Shown in pieces: positions 35,210 to 44,441 of a DNA stretch of 64,000 bases (positions are counted from its first letter, which is position 1; the number at the start of each line of letters is the position of its first letter). The notes under the pieces were generated by a model. The model did not search any database and had not been told where the DNA came from. It was given only the letters and a program-made list of their open reading frames with translations. The DNA comes from JAJEBT01 sp965221485. GTDB lineage: Bacteria > Pseudomonadota > Alphaproteobacteria > MPNO01 > UBA830. Location: positions 806,001 through 870,000 of the forward strand of contig OZ244893.1 in assembly GCA_965221485.1 (NCBI GenBank), read 5' to 3'. The position numbers and the translations under genes are program-made.

Positions 35210-36130
35210 TCACTGGTCCTTTGGATCCAACGCGTCTCGTATGCCATCTCCGACAAAGTAGAAGCTCATGAGAGTGGCGATGAAAAAGAGCATCGGGAAG
35301 CCGAGTTGCCACAGGGTGCCATACTGCATCTGCGAAGCACCGTCATTGATCAGCGCGCCGAGAGAGGTCGCCGGTTCCTGCACGCCGAGGCCCAGAAAAC
35401 TGATGAAACTCTCATAGAGAATCATGTTCGGGACCAGCAATGTGGCGTAGACGATGACGATTCCAAGAAGGTTGGGAACGATGTGCCGGAGGATGATACG
35501 GCCGGTCGTGACACCGGTAACCACCGCGTTCTCGACGTATTCCCTGTTCCTGATGCTGAGTGTCTGGCCGCGCACGATTCGCGCCATGTCGAGCCACGAT
35601 ACAAGCCCGATGCCTACGAACAGGAGAATGATAGATCGCCCGAACACGACAAGAAGCAGTATCAGGACAAACATGTAGGGTATCGACATCATGACATCGA
35701 CAACCCTCATCATGATGTTGTCGGTACGGCCGCCGAAATAGCCAGCGATTGCGCCGTACAGAGTGCCAACAAACACGGCAATCAGGGCTCCCACGACGCC
35801 GACCATCAGCGATATCCGTGCGCCTTCGGCGGTTCGCACAAAGAGGTCGCGGCCCAGAGTGTCGGTTCCGAACCAGTGCCCGCTGCTGAAGGACGGAGCC
35901 CCTTCCGTCCTGATGTTTCCGAGTACGGCCCAATCGATGGTTTCACCGGACCACTGTGAAACCATCGGCGCGGCCAGCGAAAACAGTGCGACAATCACGA
36001 GAACAACCAGGCTTGCGACAGATGCACGGTGACGAACAAAACGGCGCCACGCGGTTTGCCAGAGGGACTGACCCTCGACAGCCGCTGCCGCTTCCGCAGC
36101 ATTTCTCCGCATACGTGCCGAGAACATCAT
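35210..36130 (-). CDS. oppC: peptide ABC transporter permease (OppC/DppC)
   Basis: A 306-residue membrane subunit with an N-terminal helix after a basic stretch (RRFVRHRASVASLVV) and five further helices. The EAA-like loop is DMARIVRGQTLSIRNREYVENAVVTG in two parts (DMARIVRGQTLSIRN, REYVENAVVTG), followed by HIVPNLLG. The frame extends to 36196, but that would overlap oppB; ATGs at 36130 and 36127 lie just after AGAGGG and fit better. Which of the two is used is not certain. Confidence 0.88.
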   Translation of the reverse strand: MMFSARMRRNAAEAAAAVEGQSLWQTAWRRFVRHRASVASLVVLVIVALFSLAAPMVSQWSGETIDWAVLGNIRTEGAPSFSSGHWFGTDTLGRDLFVRTAEGARISLMVGVVGALIAVFVGTLYGAIAGYFGGRTDNIMMRVVDVMMSIPYMFVLILLLVVFGRSIILLFVGIGLVSWLDMARIVRGQTLSIRNREYVENAVVTGVTTGRIILRHIVPNLLGIVIVYATLLVPNMILYESFISFLGLGVQEPATSLGALINDGASQMQYGTLWQLGFPMLFFIATLMSFYFVGDGIRDALDPKDQ

Positions 36131-36149
36131 CCCTCTGTTCCGGAACTCT

Positions 36150-37073
36150 TCAATAGCGGATCCTCGGATCAATCCATGCATAGAGGAGATCGGCAATGAG
36201 ATTGAAAAGGATGGTAAGGGCTCCCGCGAGAATCGTGATTCCCATGATCAGGGCGTAGTCACGGTTCAGGGCAGCATTTACGAAGTATTGCCCGATTCCA
36301 CCGGTCGAAAAATACATGTCAATCACGACCGATCCCGTAACCATGCCGACAAAGGCGGGTCCGAGATAGGATATGACGGGCAGCAAGGCCGGCTTGAGCG
36401 CATGTCCGAGTATGACGCGGTGGTAGGGCAGGCCTCTGGCGCGTGCAGTTCTGACAAAATTCGCGCCAAGAACCTCAAGCATGGAAGATCGTGTGATACG
36501 GGCGATGGACGCCATGAAGCTGGTCGCCAGAGCGATCACGGGCATCACGATATAGGGCAGTTGACCATCTTGCCAGCCACCGCCGGGAAGCCAGCCGAGC
36601 CACAAGGTGAAGGTGAGGACGAGAAGTGGCGCCATCACAAAATTCGGCAAGACCTGGGCGCCAATCGAGATGCCGACGGCAAGATAGTCAAGCCAGCTGT
36701 TGTGCCGTATGGCGGCGATGATACCCAGGCAGCATCCGATCGATACGCTGACAAGGAACGCCAGAAAGCCGTAGGTCAGGGTCACCGGAAAACCCTGGGC
36801 AATGATTTCGTTGACCGTCCGGTCCCGGTAAACGAAGGAAGGCCCGAAATCGAAATGGACGATCACGTTCCAGATGTAATTCAGAACCTGATCGAGAAAA
36901 GAGCGATTCAGTCCGTATCGTTCCTGAATATTGGCCAGAACCTCGGGCGGAAGGGGTCGTTCTCCAACAAACGGGCTTCCAGGGGCCGCAAACATCAAGA
37001 GGAAAGAAACGAAAATCAGGATGATGAGCGTGGGAAGCGCGACGACGCATCGGCGCAGGACATAAATCGTCAT
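36150..37073 (-). CDS. oppB: peptide ABC transporter permease (OppB/DppB)
   Basis: A 307-residue six-helix permease. It begins MTIYVLRRCVVALPTLIILI, contains the family segment YGLNRSFLDQVLNYI and the EAA loop ITRSSMLEVLGANFVRTARARG (given in parts: ITRSSMLEVLG, ANFVRTARARG), and ends with GITILAGALTILFNLIADLLY. With OppC it forms the inner-membrane channel. Confidence 0.92.
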   Translation of the reverse strand: MTIYVLRRCVVALPTLIILIFVSFLLMFAAPGSPFVGERPLPPEVLANIQERYGLNRSFLDQVLNYIWNVIVHFDFGPSFVYRDRTVNEIIAQGFPVTLTYGFLAFLVSVSIGCCLGIIAAIRHNSWLDYLAVGISIGAQVLPNFVMAPLLVLTFTLWLGWLPGGGWQDGQLPYIVMPVIALATSFMASIARITRSSMLEVLGANFVRTARARGLPYHRVILGHALKPALLPVISYLGPAFVGMVTGSVVIDMYFSTGGIGQYFVNAALNRDYALIMGITILAGALTILFNLIADLLYAWIDPRIRY

Positions 37074-37318
37074 CGTCGCTTGCGGCCGTCTGCTTTCGGC
37101 CGGGCAGTGCCAGATCCCGGGGACAGAGGATGGCGGCGTGCGAGATGGACCGGCAATGATGGCATCACGGCGGGAGCGTCAGCATCAGACGTTTGATGTG
37201 CCGGTTGTATTCCCGGGCCGGATGTGGCGGCCAATCTGCACCCGCAAAAAACTTCATATCCCGGCATTCAAGGGTGGCCGTTCCTCCGGTATTGCATGGG
37301 CGGCCCGTTCTCCGGTCT

Positions 37319-38950
37319 TCAGTTGGCAACGCGGTACAGGTTCCGCGAATACCAGGTTTTCTGGACATTTTTGTACGGCCAACCCTTGATATCCGCCCGG
37401 AGCATGAATGCGCTCGTGTAATGATAGATGGGAATGATGGCCATGTCGTTGGCGGCGATTTCCTCGACCTTGCTGTAATTGGGCTGTGGGTCCGGCAGAC
37501 TCTTTGCTTCGTGCATGAGACGGTCGATTTCGGGATTGGAATAGCGTCCGTCATTGGGACCTGCCTGACTTGTCAGAAGGTCCAGAAAGGTCGATGCTTC
37601 ATTGTAATCTCCACACCATCCTGAGCGTGCCAGGTCGAATTGCTGATTGCTGCGCCGGTCGAGATAGGTCTTCCACTCGTAATTTTCTAGCGTTGTCATG
37701 ACACCGAGTTTCTGTTTCCACATTTGTGAGGCAACGGTGGCGATCTGACGGTGTGCTTCCGAGGTGTTGTAGATCAGTTTGAGAGTGATCAGCCGGCCCC
37801 CCTTGCCATACCCGGCCTCGGTCATGAGCCGCTGTGCCTGGCGGTCCCGCTCCGACTGTGACCAGGTCGCATAATTGATCGGCGGGATCTTGAATCCCGC
37901 AGTTGCGCGATGAGTGAAGTTGTAGGCCGGATATTGTCCACCCTTGAGCAGTTGTCCCGTGATTACGGCGCGGTCGAGGGCATAGGAGAGGGCTTGCCTG
38001 ACGCGGACATCGCGAAGTGCAGGGTGGGCGCTGCCGGTGTGGTTGATGGCGTAGTAGTAGCTGCAGAGCAGGGGAACCGAGGTTGCTTCGTCGGGGTAGC
38101 GTTCTTTCAAGGCGGGATACTGCCCTGACGGAACAGCAGTCTGGTCAAGTTCTCCGGCGAGGTAACGGGTCAGCGCCTGATTCTCGTCATTGATGACGCG
38201 GGCCGTAACCTCGTCGATTATGGTCGCTGCGTTGTTCCAGTAATAGGGGTTGCGTTTGCGCGTGTGATATTCGCTGGGTACCCGGGCTGTGAGTACGTAG
38301 GCTCCGTTCGAGACCATGATACCGGGTCGCGTCCAGACCGCGCCATGTTTCCGGATTGTGGCCTTGTGGGTGGGAAAGAAGGTCGCGTAGGTCACCATGG
38401 CGGGAAAGTACGGAACCGGGCGATCGAGGCGGGCCTCCAGGGTGTTGTCGTCGAGGGCTCTTACGCCGAGCGAGGCCGGCGGCAACGTACCTGCGATCAC
38501 AGCACCGGCATTCGCAAGGCCGCTCAGTTCCACATACCATGCGTAAGGGGAGGCCGTCTGCGGGTCAACGGCCCGCTGCCAGGCATAAACAAAGTCGTGG
38601 GCTGTAACCCTTTCGCCGTTGGACCACCTTGCGTTTTTCCTGAGATGAAAGGTGAAGGTGCGGTTGGAGTCCGAAGCGGCAAATCGTTCCGCAACGCCGG
38701 GGACCAGGCGGCCTTCGGCATCCTGGTTCAGAAGGCCTTCAAACAGGTCCCGAAGTGCATCGAAGCCCGCGGAATCCTCGTTGAGCTGGGGATCAAGCGT
38801 CGGGATTTCATCAAGGATTCGATAGGTGAACGTCTGGTTGTCGGACAGGGCCTCGCCGGTGTCCGGGTGGACGCTTGCTGCCTGAACATTGAGACCTGCA
38901 ATGGCAATCACCGCTATTGCAGGGAGTGAAAAGAGGAACCGTAATTTCAT
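37319..38950 (-). CDS. oppA: peptide ABC transporter substrate-binding protein (OppA-like)
   Basis: A 543-residue SBP family 5 receptor. The signal peptide is MKLRFLFSLPAIAVIAIAG with cleavage near NVQA-AS. Family signatures: LRKNARWSNGERVTAHDFVYAW in parts (LRKNARWSNGE, TAHDFVYAWQRA), VRQALSYALDRAVI and WCGDYNEASTFLDLL, the last typical of OppA with broad oligopeptide range. It binds peptides in the periplasm. The longer frame upstream to 39145 has no signal-like features, so the start is at 38950. A gap of 245 bases separates it from oppB. Confidence 0.92.
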   Translation of the reverse strand: MKLRFLFSLPAIAVIAIAGLNVQAASVHPDTGEALSDNQTFTYRILDEIPTLDPQLNEDSAGFDALRDLFEGLLNQDAEGRLVPGVAERFAASDSNRTFTFHLRKNARWSNGERVTAHDFVYAWQRAVDPQTASPYAWYVELSGLANAGAVIAGTLPPASLGVRALDDNTLEARLDRPVPYFPAMVTYATFFPTHKATIRKHGAVWTRPGIMVSNGAYVLTARVPSEYHTRKRNPYYWNNAATIIDEVTARVINDENQALTRYLAGELDQTAVPSGQYPALKERYPDEATSVPLLCSYYYAINHTGSAHPALRDVRVRQALSYALDRAVITGQLLKGGQYPAYNFTHRATAGFKIPPINYATWSQSERDRQAQRLMTEAGYGKGGRLITLKLIYNTSEAHRQIATVASQMWKQKLGVMTTLENYEWKTYLDRRSNQQFDLARSGWCGDYNEASTFLDLLTSQAGPNDGRYSNPEIDRLMHEAKSLPDPQPNYSKVEEIAANDMAIIPIYHYTSAFMLRADIKGWPYKNVQKTWYSRNLYRVAN

Positions 38951-39449
38951 GGGTGATCTCTTCTCGGCCTGGCTGTGCTCGGCGGATGCCCTCAAGACAC
39001 ATGCCTGCACCGATCCGGTATTCTGTTGAGGTTCGCCCGGCGCGCCGGCTGCAGGGACAGGGCGGGCACCGGACCGATACAAGCAGTATAGGCGGGCTGC
39101 TTCCGGATTTGAAACTGATGTTGTATGCGGCAAGGAACGGGACAATTTTGCCGTGTAGCCTGTGGCAGGGGCCGCCCGAAGACGTGACGATTATCGTTCA
39201 GGCTACTGCTGAAGAAATGGGGGAGGCGGGAATTTGCGCGGACAGCCTGGATTGTGCCGTAAAGATGGGGTCGGACAAATGAAATCAGCGGCAGTGCTCT
39301 CCTCAGTCAGCGAACCGGTCAATTGGCCGCGCCACTTCATGCCTGCCCCCGCTGGCGAAGGGCTGCCGAGGTTGATGCCGAGTCTGTTCTGCAGGGCATG
39401 TCTGGCGCCGCAAGCGCAACCGCTTCCACCCTGATTTCGGTCATGGTGG
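38951..39449. other. intergenic between oppA and the RhuM-Fic gene
   Basis: About 500 bases, with no credible gene. It should carry the promoter of the opp operon and the end of the minus-strand Fic gene lies at its right edge. No clear terminator. Confidence 0.4.
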
Positions 39450-40457
39450 TCAATCGGAGGGAGCGGTCATAAGGTTCATGACAAGGCGGATCATCAGGTC
39501 CTTGTTGGCCGGTACGCTCTCGGCGATCAGCAGGGTGAGCGCCGTCAATGCCCGGGGGTCGAGCGGTCGCCCGATGCCTTCCTGCTGCATGTAAAGGAGG
39601 AACAAGAGCGCGCGGATGCGCTTGTTGCCGTCTGTGAACGGGTGGTCCTTCACGACGAAATAGAGCAAATGCGCCGCCTTTTCCTCTCGGCTGCGGTAAA
39701 GCGCTTCGCCGAACATGGTCTGCTCGAGGTTGCCAAGAATGGCCGCGAGTGCATCACCGCGCGGATTACCAAAGAGTGCCGTTGCCTCACCGCGCGCCAC
39801 AAGGTCCCGCTTGAACTTAGTAATTACGTCATGGACATGGTCGATCTGGAGTGCGCTGGTGGCGGGCAGCGCGTCGGACGGCATCTGCAGCCGATCCTCA
39901 TCATATTCCAGCAGCAGGCGCCAAGTGTCGGCATAGCCGGATATGAGGTCAAGCACGGCCTGGCCGATCTCGTCCACCAGCGCCTGGCTCTTGAGCGTCC
40001 GGGCGAGCAGGTCGAGCGTCTGCCGCGCCTCGTGGAGCCCGCGCTCGGCCAGTCGTCGCTCGTTCGCCGTGAAGCCGCGCACCAGATGCTCGCTGAGGGT
40101 GCGCGTGGCCCATTGGCGAAACCGGACGCCGCGCCTGGAATTGACGCGATAGCCGACCGAGATGATAGCGTCGAGATTGTAGTGCTTCACCCGACGGCGC
40201 ACCCGCCGCCGTCCCTCGGTTTGAACTAGCGAGAAATCCTCGGTAGTTGCCTTCTCGCTCAGTTCCTCATCGGAAAAGATGTTTTTCAGGTGCAGGCCCA
40301 CATTATCGGTTGAGGTCCGAAACACGGTCGCCATATCCCGTTGCGAAAGCCATACTGTTTCCTGCTCCAGACGCACATCAACGCGCACTTCGCCGTCAGA
40401 ACTCTCATAAACGACAATTTCGCCACCAGGCGCGGCAGCGGGCGCATCGCCGCTCAT
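39450..40457 (-). CDS. RhuM-family protein with C-terminal Fic/Doc domain
   Basis: A 335-residue protein. The N-terminal half resembles the RhuM virulence family (WLSQRDMATVFRTSTDNV, VKHYNLDAIISVGYRVNS, RGVRFRQWAT). The C-terminal third is a Fic/Doc domain with HPFTDGNKRIRALLF near residue 270, the nucleotide-transfer motif. Such fusions are widespread on mobile DNA and are thought to act as toxins or defence factors through AMPylation-like modification; no antitoxin gene is obvious next to it. The direction and gene-poor surroundings to its right fit a horizontally acquired segment. Confidence 0.85.
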   Translation of the reverse strand: MSGDAPAAAPGGEIVVYESSDGEVRVDVRLEQETVWLSQRDMATVFRTSTDNVGLHLKNIFSDEELSEKATTEDFSLVQTEGRRRVRRRVKHYNLDAIISVGYRVNSRRGVRFRQWATRTLSEHLVRGFTANERRLAERGLHEARQTLDLLARTLKSQALVDEIGQAVLDLISGYADTWRLLLEYDEDRLQMPSDALPATSALQIDHVHDVITKFKRDLVARGEATALFGNPRGDALAAILGNLEQTMFGEALYRSREEKAAHLLYFVVKDHPFTDGNKRIRALLFLLYMQQEGIGRPLDPRALTALTLLIAESVPANKDLMIRLVMNLMTAPSD

Positions 40458-42027
40458 CGGCTGCCACTCTCTGCCGGCCGACCGCCAAAACCGCGATACG
40501 AGCTTCCTGCCTGGAATTGCACGTCTGTATCAATGACACTGGCACTCATCCTGCCACTCGTTCCCTCCCGAGACCGTCGAAGGTTTCGGAACTCCTGACA
40601 ACCAATATCCGAAACGCGTCCTGACAGAGCATCTGTCCTTCGAGTGTACTCGTCACCAGCGCTCAGGCGAACGGTCGTTGGACCCGCGCGAGCCGAACGG
40701 ACGGTCCGTTTCCTGTACCCGACGCGGCATCTCGGTTGTGCCGGGTTGGCAGCGATATGGGAGAGGGCTTTGTCGGTCATACCTGTCCCACAAACCGGCT
40801 TGAGGGACAAAAAAGGCGAAAAATGTCCCACAAAGTAGCTTGTGTGCCCAAACTGTCCCTCAATGCGCATGCCCGTCCTCCGCGACATTCATAAGTGCAG
40901 GATACACGAAGAGCGTCGCGCAACGCCCGCCTGCGTCGTCCCGTATCTGCTCACTAACCCGTTCCGGGATAGTGAAAGGAGCGCTCGCGAGTGCGAAGTG
41001 AGCCCACCAGTTCGGCAGTTTATTCCTGAAGATGGTGCCTTCGTTGTACCAAGGGATATGAGCGCTGGTGCCGTGCACCGCAGGATTCAGCGGTGCAGGT
41101 CCACAGATGATGTGGTTGCTCTCGTGGCGGCAGGTAGCCATGAGCCGGATGCGTCTGTCATTCTCGTCGACGAACCGCTTTGTCTGCACGGACATGCTGC
41201 GGGCGCCGCAGTGGGATTTCTGAGGCGTGCCGAGGCGGGCATAACCAAAGTTCGCTGCTCGGCCCTGGACGCGTCGGACATAGACTTGAGGGAAATCGGG
41301 CTGTGGGCGACATGCTTGTCGTCCGACAACACAATGTCATCGTACAGGCTGTCTGGTGCGGCCGGGAGCTTCTTCCCGAGACCGGGATTACCACGGTTAT
41401 TGTTCGCTCGCCTCGCCATGTGGTCCTTGATCTCTGTTTTTCGACAACGACGCGGTCAGCTGAGTAAGGCCAGGTTCCGTTTGTGCGACAGGTTTCTCGC
41501 TTTTGGCCACGGCACCACCTCTCGCGTAGCCGACGCTTGCCGACAGGTCAACATAAGGCCGGTTGCCTGGACAGCTATCAGCTCCATGTAGACTGATTTG
41601 CAGTCCGGGCAAAACAATCAAGGCAAACGCGCAACCGGCCCGAAATCGTGCGTTCGGGAAGGAACTCGAAGGTTCCCACCGCATCGGTGCGACAGAAGAC
41701 CGGTCGGCAGCTGACAGAAGCGGTGAAGAAAGAAACAGTCCGGGAAGAAAAGCCCGCCCCGTGAGCAGGTGTTCCGTCTTCTTCCGGGTTCGTTGAAGAC
41801 CTGCATCGCAGGGACCTGGCACAGTTGACGTTTCCCCGGGGCGACGTTTGATCTTGTCAATCTGGCAGTCTTTGGATAGAGATCCTGTGAAAGCTGGGCA
41901 TGGGGCCGCGAAGACGTCAGCAGACCGTGCATGAACGGTACCGTGACCGTGCTCTCTAACCCGGATGTACGAACGGGCTCCGGGAATATCCTTGCAGCCC
42001 GAATTGGTCCCATGGAGACACCTTGGT
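40458..42027. other. gene-poor stretch with repeat cluster; possible remnant DNA
   Basis: About 1.57 kb without a confident gene. A minus-strand frame at 41419-41087 begins with a good ribosome site (AAGGACCAC) and MARRANNNRGNPGLGKK but loses plausible composition in its second half; another minus-strand frame (41195-40860) overlaps it. Neither belongs to a family I know. With the TGTCCC repeats at 40784-40863, the stretch looks like degraded mobile or phage-derived sequence. Confidence 0.4.
40784..40863. repeat. cluster of TGTCCC(A/T)CAA repeats
   Basis: TGTCCC(A/T)CAA occurs in direct orientation at 40784, 40824 and 40854, and its exact inverse TTGAGGGACA at 40800-40809, forming a 26-base imperfect palindrome with the first copy. 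Multiple binding-site copies beginning with TGT recall the ends of transposons moved by Mu/TniA-like enzymes, but no transposase is visible. Confidence 0.6.
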
Positions 42028-43281
42028 ATGGATCAGCAACCGGTGGGGCAGATCACCGTGCTGGGTGCGGGTGTCGTTGGTCTTTGCTGTGCTGTCTCAC
42101 TGCAGAACGAAGGCTTTGATGTTACCCTGATCGATCGGGATGAACCGGGCCGTGGAACCTCGTACGGCAACGCCGGGCTGATCCATGTTGATGGTGTTGT
42201 GCCCATTGCGACTCCGGGCATCCTGCGCCGGGCTCCGGGGATGCTCCTCAATCCGAACGGACCTCTCGTCATACGTTGGAGATATCTTCACCGTATCGCT
42301 CCGTGGCTGTGGCAATTCATTCGTGCTGCCAGACCGGGAAGGGTCGAGACGATTTCTTCAGCGCTTGCATCGCTGCTGTTTCAGGCAAGCGAGTCCTGGT
42401 CCACGCTGATTCAACAGGCCGAGGCCGGCAATCTGTGGCGTCAGTCAGGAGAGCTCCACGTCTATCGCTCGAGAAGCGCATGGGACGGTGCGCGTTCTGC
42501 GCGTGAGCTGCGGCGAAGGCGGGGATCCAGCCTGCAGGAGCTTACCGTTGAGGAGATTCGACAGCTGGAACCGGCTCTTTCCCGGAATTTGCATGCGGGC
42601 GTGTTTACACCTGACGGATGTTCTATCACCAGCCCCTATGACCTGTCGCGTAAACTGACGGATCTGTTCCGAAGAAATGGCGGAGATTTCATCAAGGCCA
42701 ACGTAACGGAAATCAGGCCGGAGGCTCCAGGATCTGCCGTGACGCTGCACACGGAAAACGATCGGTTGCGGGCGGAACGCCTGGTGATATCGGCTGGTGC
42801 CTTTTCCAGACCGTTTGCCGACGCCGTGGGTGCCAGGATTCCCCTCGATACGGAACGCGGGTACCATCTCTCGCTTCCGGATCCGGGTATCGAACTGCGG
42901 CGGCCGGTCATCATTGGCGATCATTTCTTTGCAGCTTCCCCGATGACAGGCGGGATTCGATTGGCTGGTACCGCGGAGTTTGCCGGTCTTGCCCTTCCTC
43001 CTTACTGGAGGCGCTCGGATATTCTGGGTGAGCTTGCTCGTCCGTTCTTCCCGGGCCTGAACCTGTCCGGATCCCAGCGCTGGATCGGCTATCGTCCGGC
43101 CTTGCCTGACAGCTTGCCGGTGATCGGACCGGCCGAAGACCATCCCAACGTCTATTTCGCGTTTGGTCACGGCCATCTCGGCCTCACGATGGCCGCGGTC
43201 ACGGGCAAGCTTATTGCCGAGCTGGCTACCGGGAATAAACCTGCCGTCGATTTGGCCCCGTTTGGCCCGAACCGCTTCTGA
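42028..43281 (+). CDS. FAD-dependent oxidoreductase, DadA-like (D-amino acid dehydrogenase family)
   Basis: A 417-residue flavoprotein of the DAO superfamily. The N-terminal dinucleotide motif is ITVLGAGVVGLCCAVSL, followed by DRDEPGRGTSYGNAGL, which is typical of DadA. The C-terminal part has RWIGYRPALPDSLPVIGP and FAFGHGHLGLTMA, also DadA-like. It would oxidise a D-amino acid or another amine/imino acid to the keto form. It leads a plus-strand run of seven catabolic genes; the next gene belongs to a family that includes imino-acid reductases, so the pair may interconvert related compounds. ATG at 42028 has GGAG upstream. Confidence 0.85.
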   Translation: MDQQPVGQITVLGAGVVGLCCAVSLQNEGFDVTLIDRDEPGRGTSYGNAGLIHVDGVVPIATPGILRRAPGMLLNPNGPLVIRWRYLHRIAPWLWQFIRAARPGRVETISSALASLLFQASESWSTLIQQAEAGNLWRQSGELHVYRSRSAWDGARSARELRRRRGSSLQELTVEEIRQLEPALSRNLHAGVFTPDGCSITSPYDLSRKLTDLFRRNGGDFIKANVTEIRPEAPGSAVTLHTENDRLRAERLVISAGAFSRPFADAVGARIPLDTERGYHLSLPDPGIELRRPVIIGDHFFAASPMTGGIRLAGTAEFAGLALPPYWRRSDILGELARPFFPGLNLSGSQRWIGYRPALPDSLPVIGPAEDHPNVYFAFGHGHLGLTMAAVTGKLIAELATGNKPAVDLAPFGPNRF

Positions 43282-43293
43282 CGGAGGATAATC

Positions 43294-44361
43294 ATGCGAA
43301 TTCAACATGACAGTCTTGCGGCGCTGGCTGCAACGATCTTTGAGGCCATGGGTAGCCCTGTCGAAGAAGCCCGGCTGGTTGCAGACTCCCTGGTCACTGC
43401 AAACCTTATGGGTCATGACAGCCACGGGGTTGGTTTGGTGGCAACCTATGTCCGGCATTTCAAAATGGGTTTGCTGATACCGGGAACAGCCGTCAGGAAA
43501 GTCGGTGACGACGAAGCAATTCTCATGTTCGACGGCCAACGCGGTTTCGGGCGCCGCGTGGGCGGCGAGGCGATGGTCGAAGCCGTTGGCCGGGCGCGGG
43601 ACAAGGGCGTCGTCCTGATGACCCTGAGGAATGCCCACCATCTTGGCCGCATCGGTGCCTACGGCGAGATCGCCATGGAAGCAGGACTGATCTCCATTCA
43701 TTTTGTCAATGTCGTGGATCATGGACCATGTGTGGCTCCCTGGGGTGGTGCAGAAGGACGATTCGTGACCAATCCCGTTTGTATTTCGGTTCCCGGTACG
43801 GAGAACACCCCACCCACTGTTCTCGACATGGCCACCAGTCGAATTGCGCTTGGCAAGGCAAGGGTGGCCATGACGAGAGGAGAGTCTCTGGATCAGGGGC
43901 TCGTGATCGATGCAAACGGACAACCCACGCGCGATCCCGGCGTCATGTATGAAACACCCCGCGGCTCGCTGCTGCCGTTCGGAGAGTACAAGGGAACGGG
44001 TCTCGCCTTGATGTGTGAACTTCTGGCCGGCGGGTTGTCAGGTGGCGGCACAATTCGACCGGATAACCCCCGAAATGGTGGCATCGTGAACAATATGTTC
44101 TCGATCCTGGTCGATCCCGAAAGACTGGTGGACAAGACCTGGTTGGGCGCCGAGATCGATGCGATGATCCATTATGTCAAGTCGACCCGTCCATCCGATC
44201 CCGGCGAGCCTGTCATTGTCGCAGGAGACAAGGAACGGAGAATTTTCAGCAAGCGCGCGGTCGACGGGATCGTACTTGAAGAGGCCGAATGGGAAGAACT
44301 TGTCGCGGCTGCGGTTACGCTTGGCCTGTCCCCTCAACTCATGAACGACGCACTTCCGTGA
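43294..44361 (+). CDS. Ldh-family oxidoreductase (malate/lactate/ureidoglycolate or piperideine-carboxylate reductase type)
   Basis: A 355-residue NAD(P)-dependent enzyme of the malate/L-lactate dehydrogenase 2 family, which is unrelated to ordinary lactate dehydrogenases. The active-site motif MGHDSHGVG occurs near residue 45, RNAHHLGRIGAYGEIA near 110, and PFGEYKGTGLALMCELLAGGL in parts later on. Members act on 2-hydroxy acids or cyclic imino acids such as delta1-piperideine-2-carboxylate. It lies 12 bases after the DadA-like gene, consistent with joint use on amino-acid-derived substrates. Confidence 0.85.
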   Translation: MRIQHDSLAALAATIFEAMGSPVEEARLVADSLVTANLMGHDSHGVGLVATYVRHFKMGLLIPGTAVRKVGDDEAILMFDGQRGFGRRVGGEAMVEAVGRARDKGVVLMTLRNAHHLGRIGAYGEIAMEAGLISIHFVNVVDHGPCVAPWGGAEGRFVTNPVCISVPGTENTPPTVLDMATSRIALGKARVAMTRGESLDQGLVIDANGQPTRDPGVMYETPRGSLLPFGEYKGTGLALMCELLAGGLSGGGTIRPDNPRNGGIVNNMFSILVDPERLVDKTWLGAEIDAMIHYVKSTRPSDPGEPVIVAGDKERRIFSKRAVDGIVLEEAEWEELVAAAVTLGLSPQLMNDALP

Positions 44362-44441
44362 CCGGGCGTCAATGCATTGATGCGGTGAGGTTGATGTTCG
44401 GTTACGGTTGACGGGGAAACGACGAAGAGGAGACGATCCGC

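Noticed and set aside
40842..41591. 249-codon plus-strand frame in the gene-poor segment
   Set aside because: No recognisable domain, poor ribosome site and a composition rich in Arg, Ser and Cys like a shadow frame.
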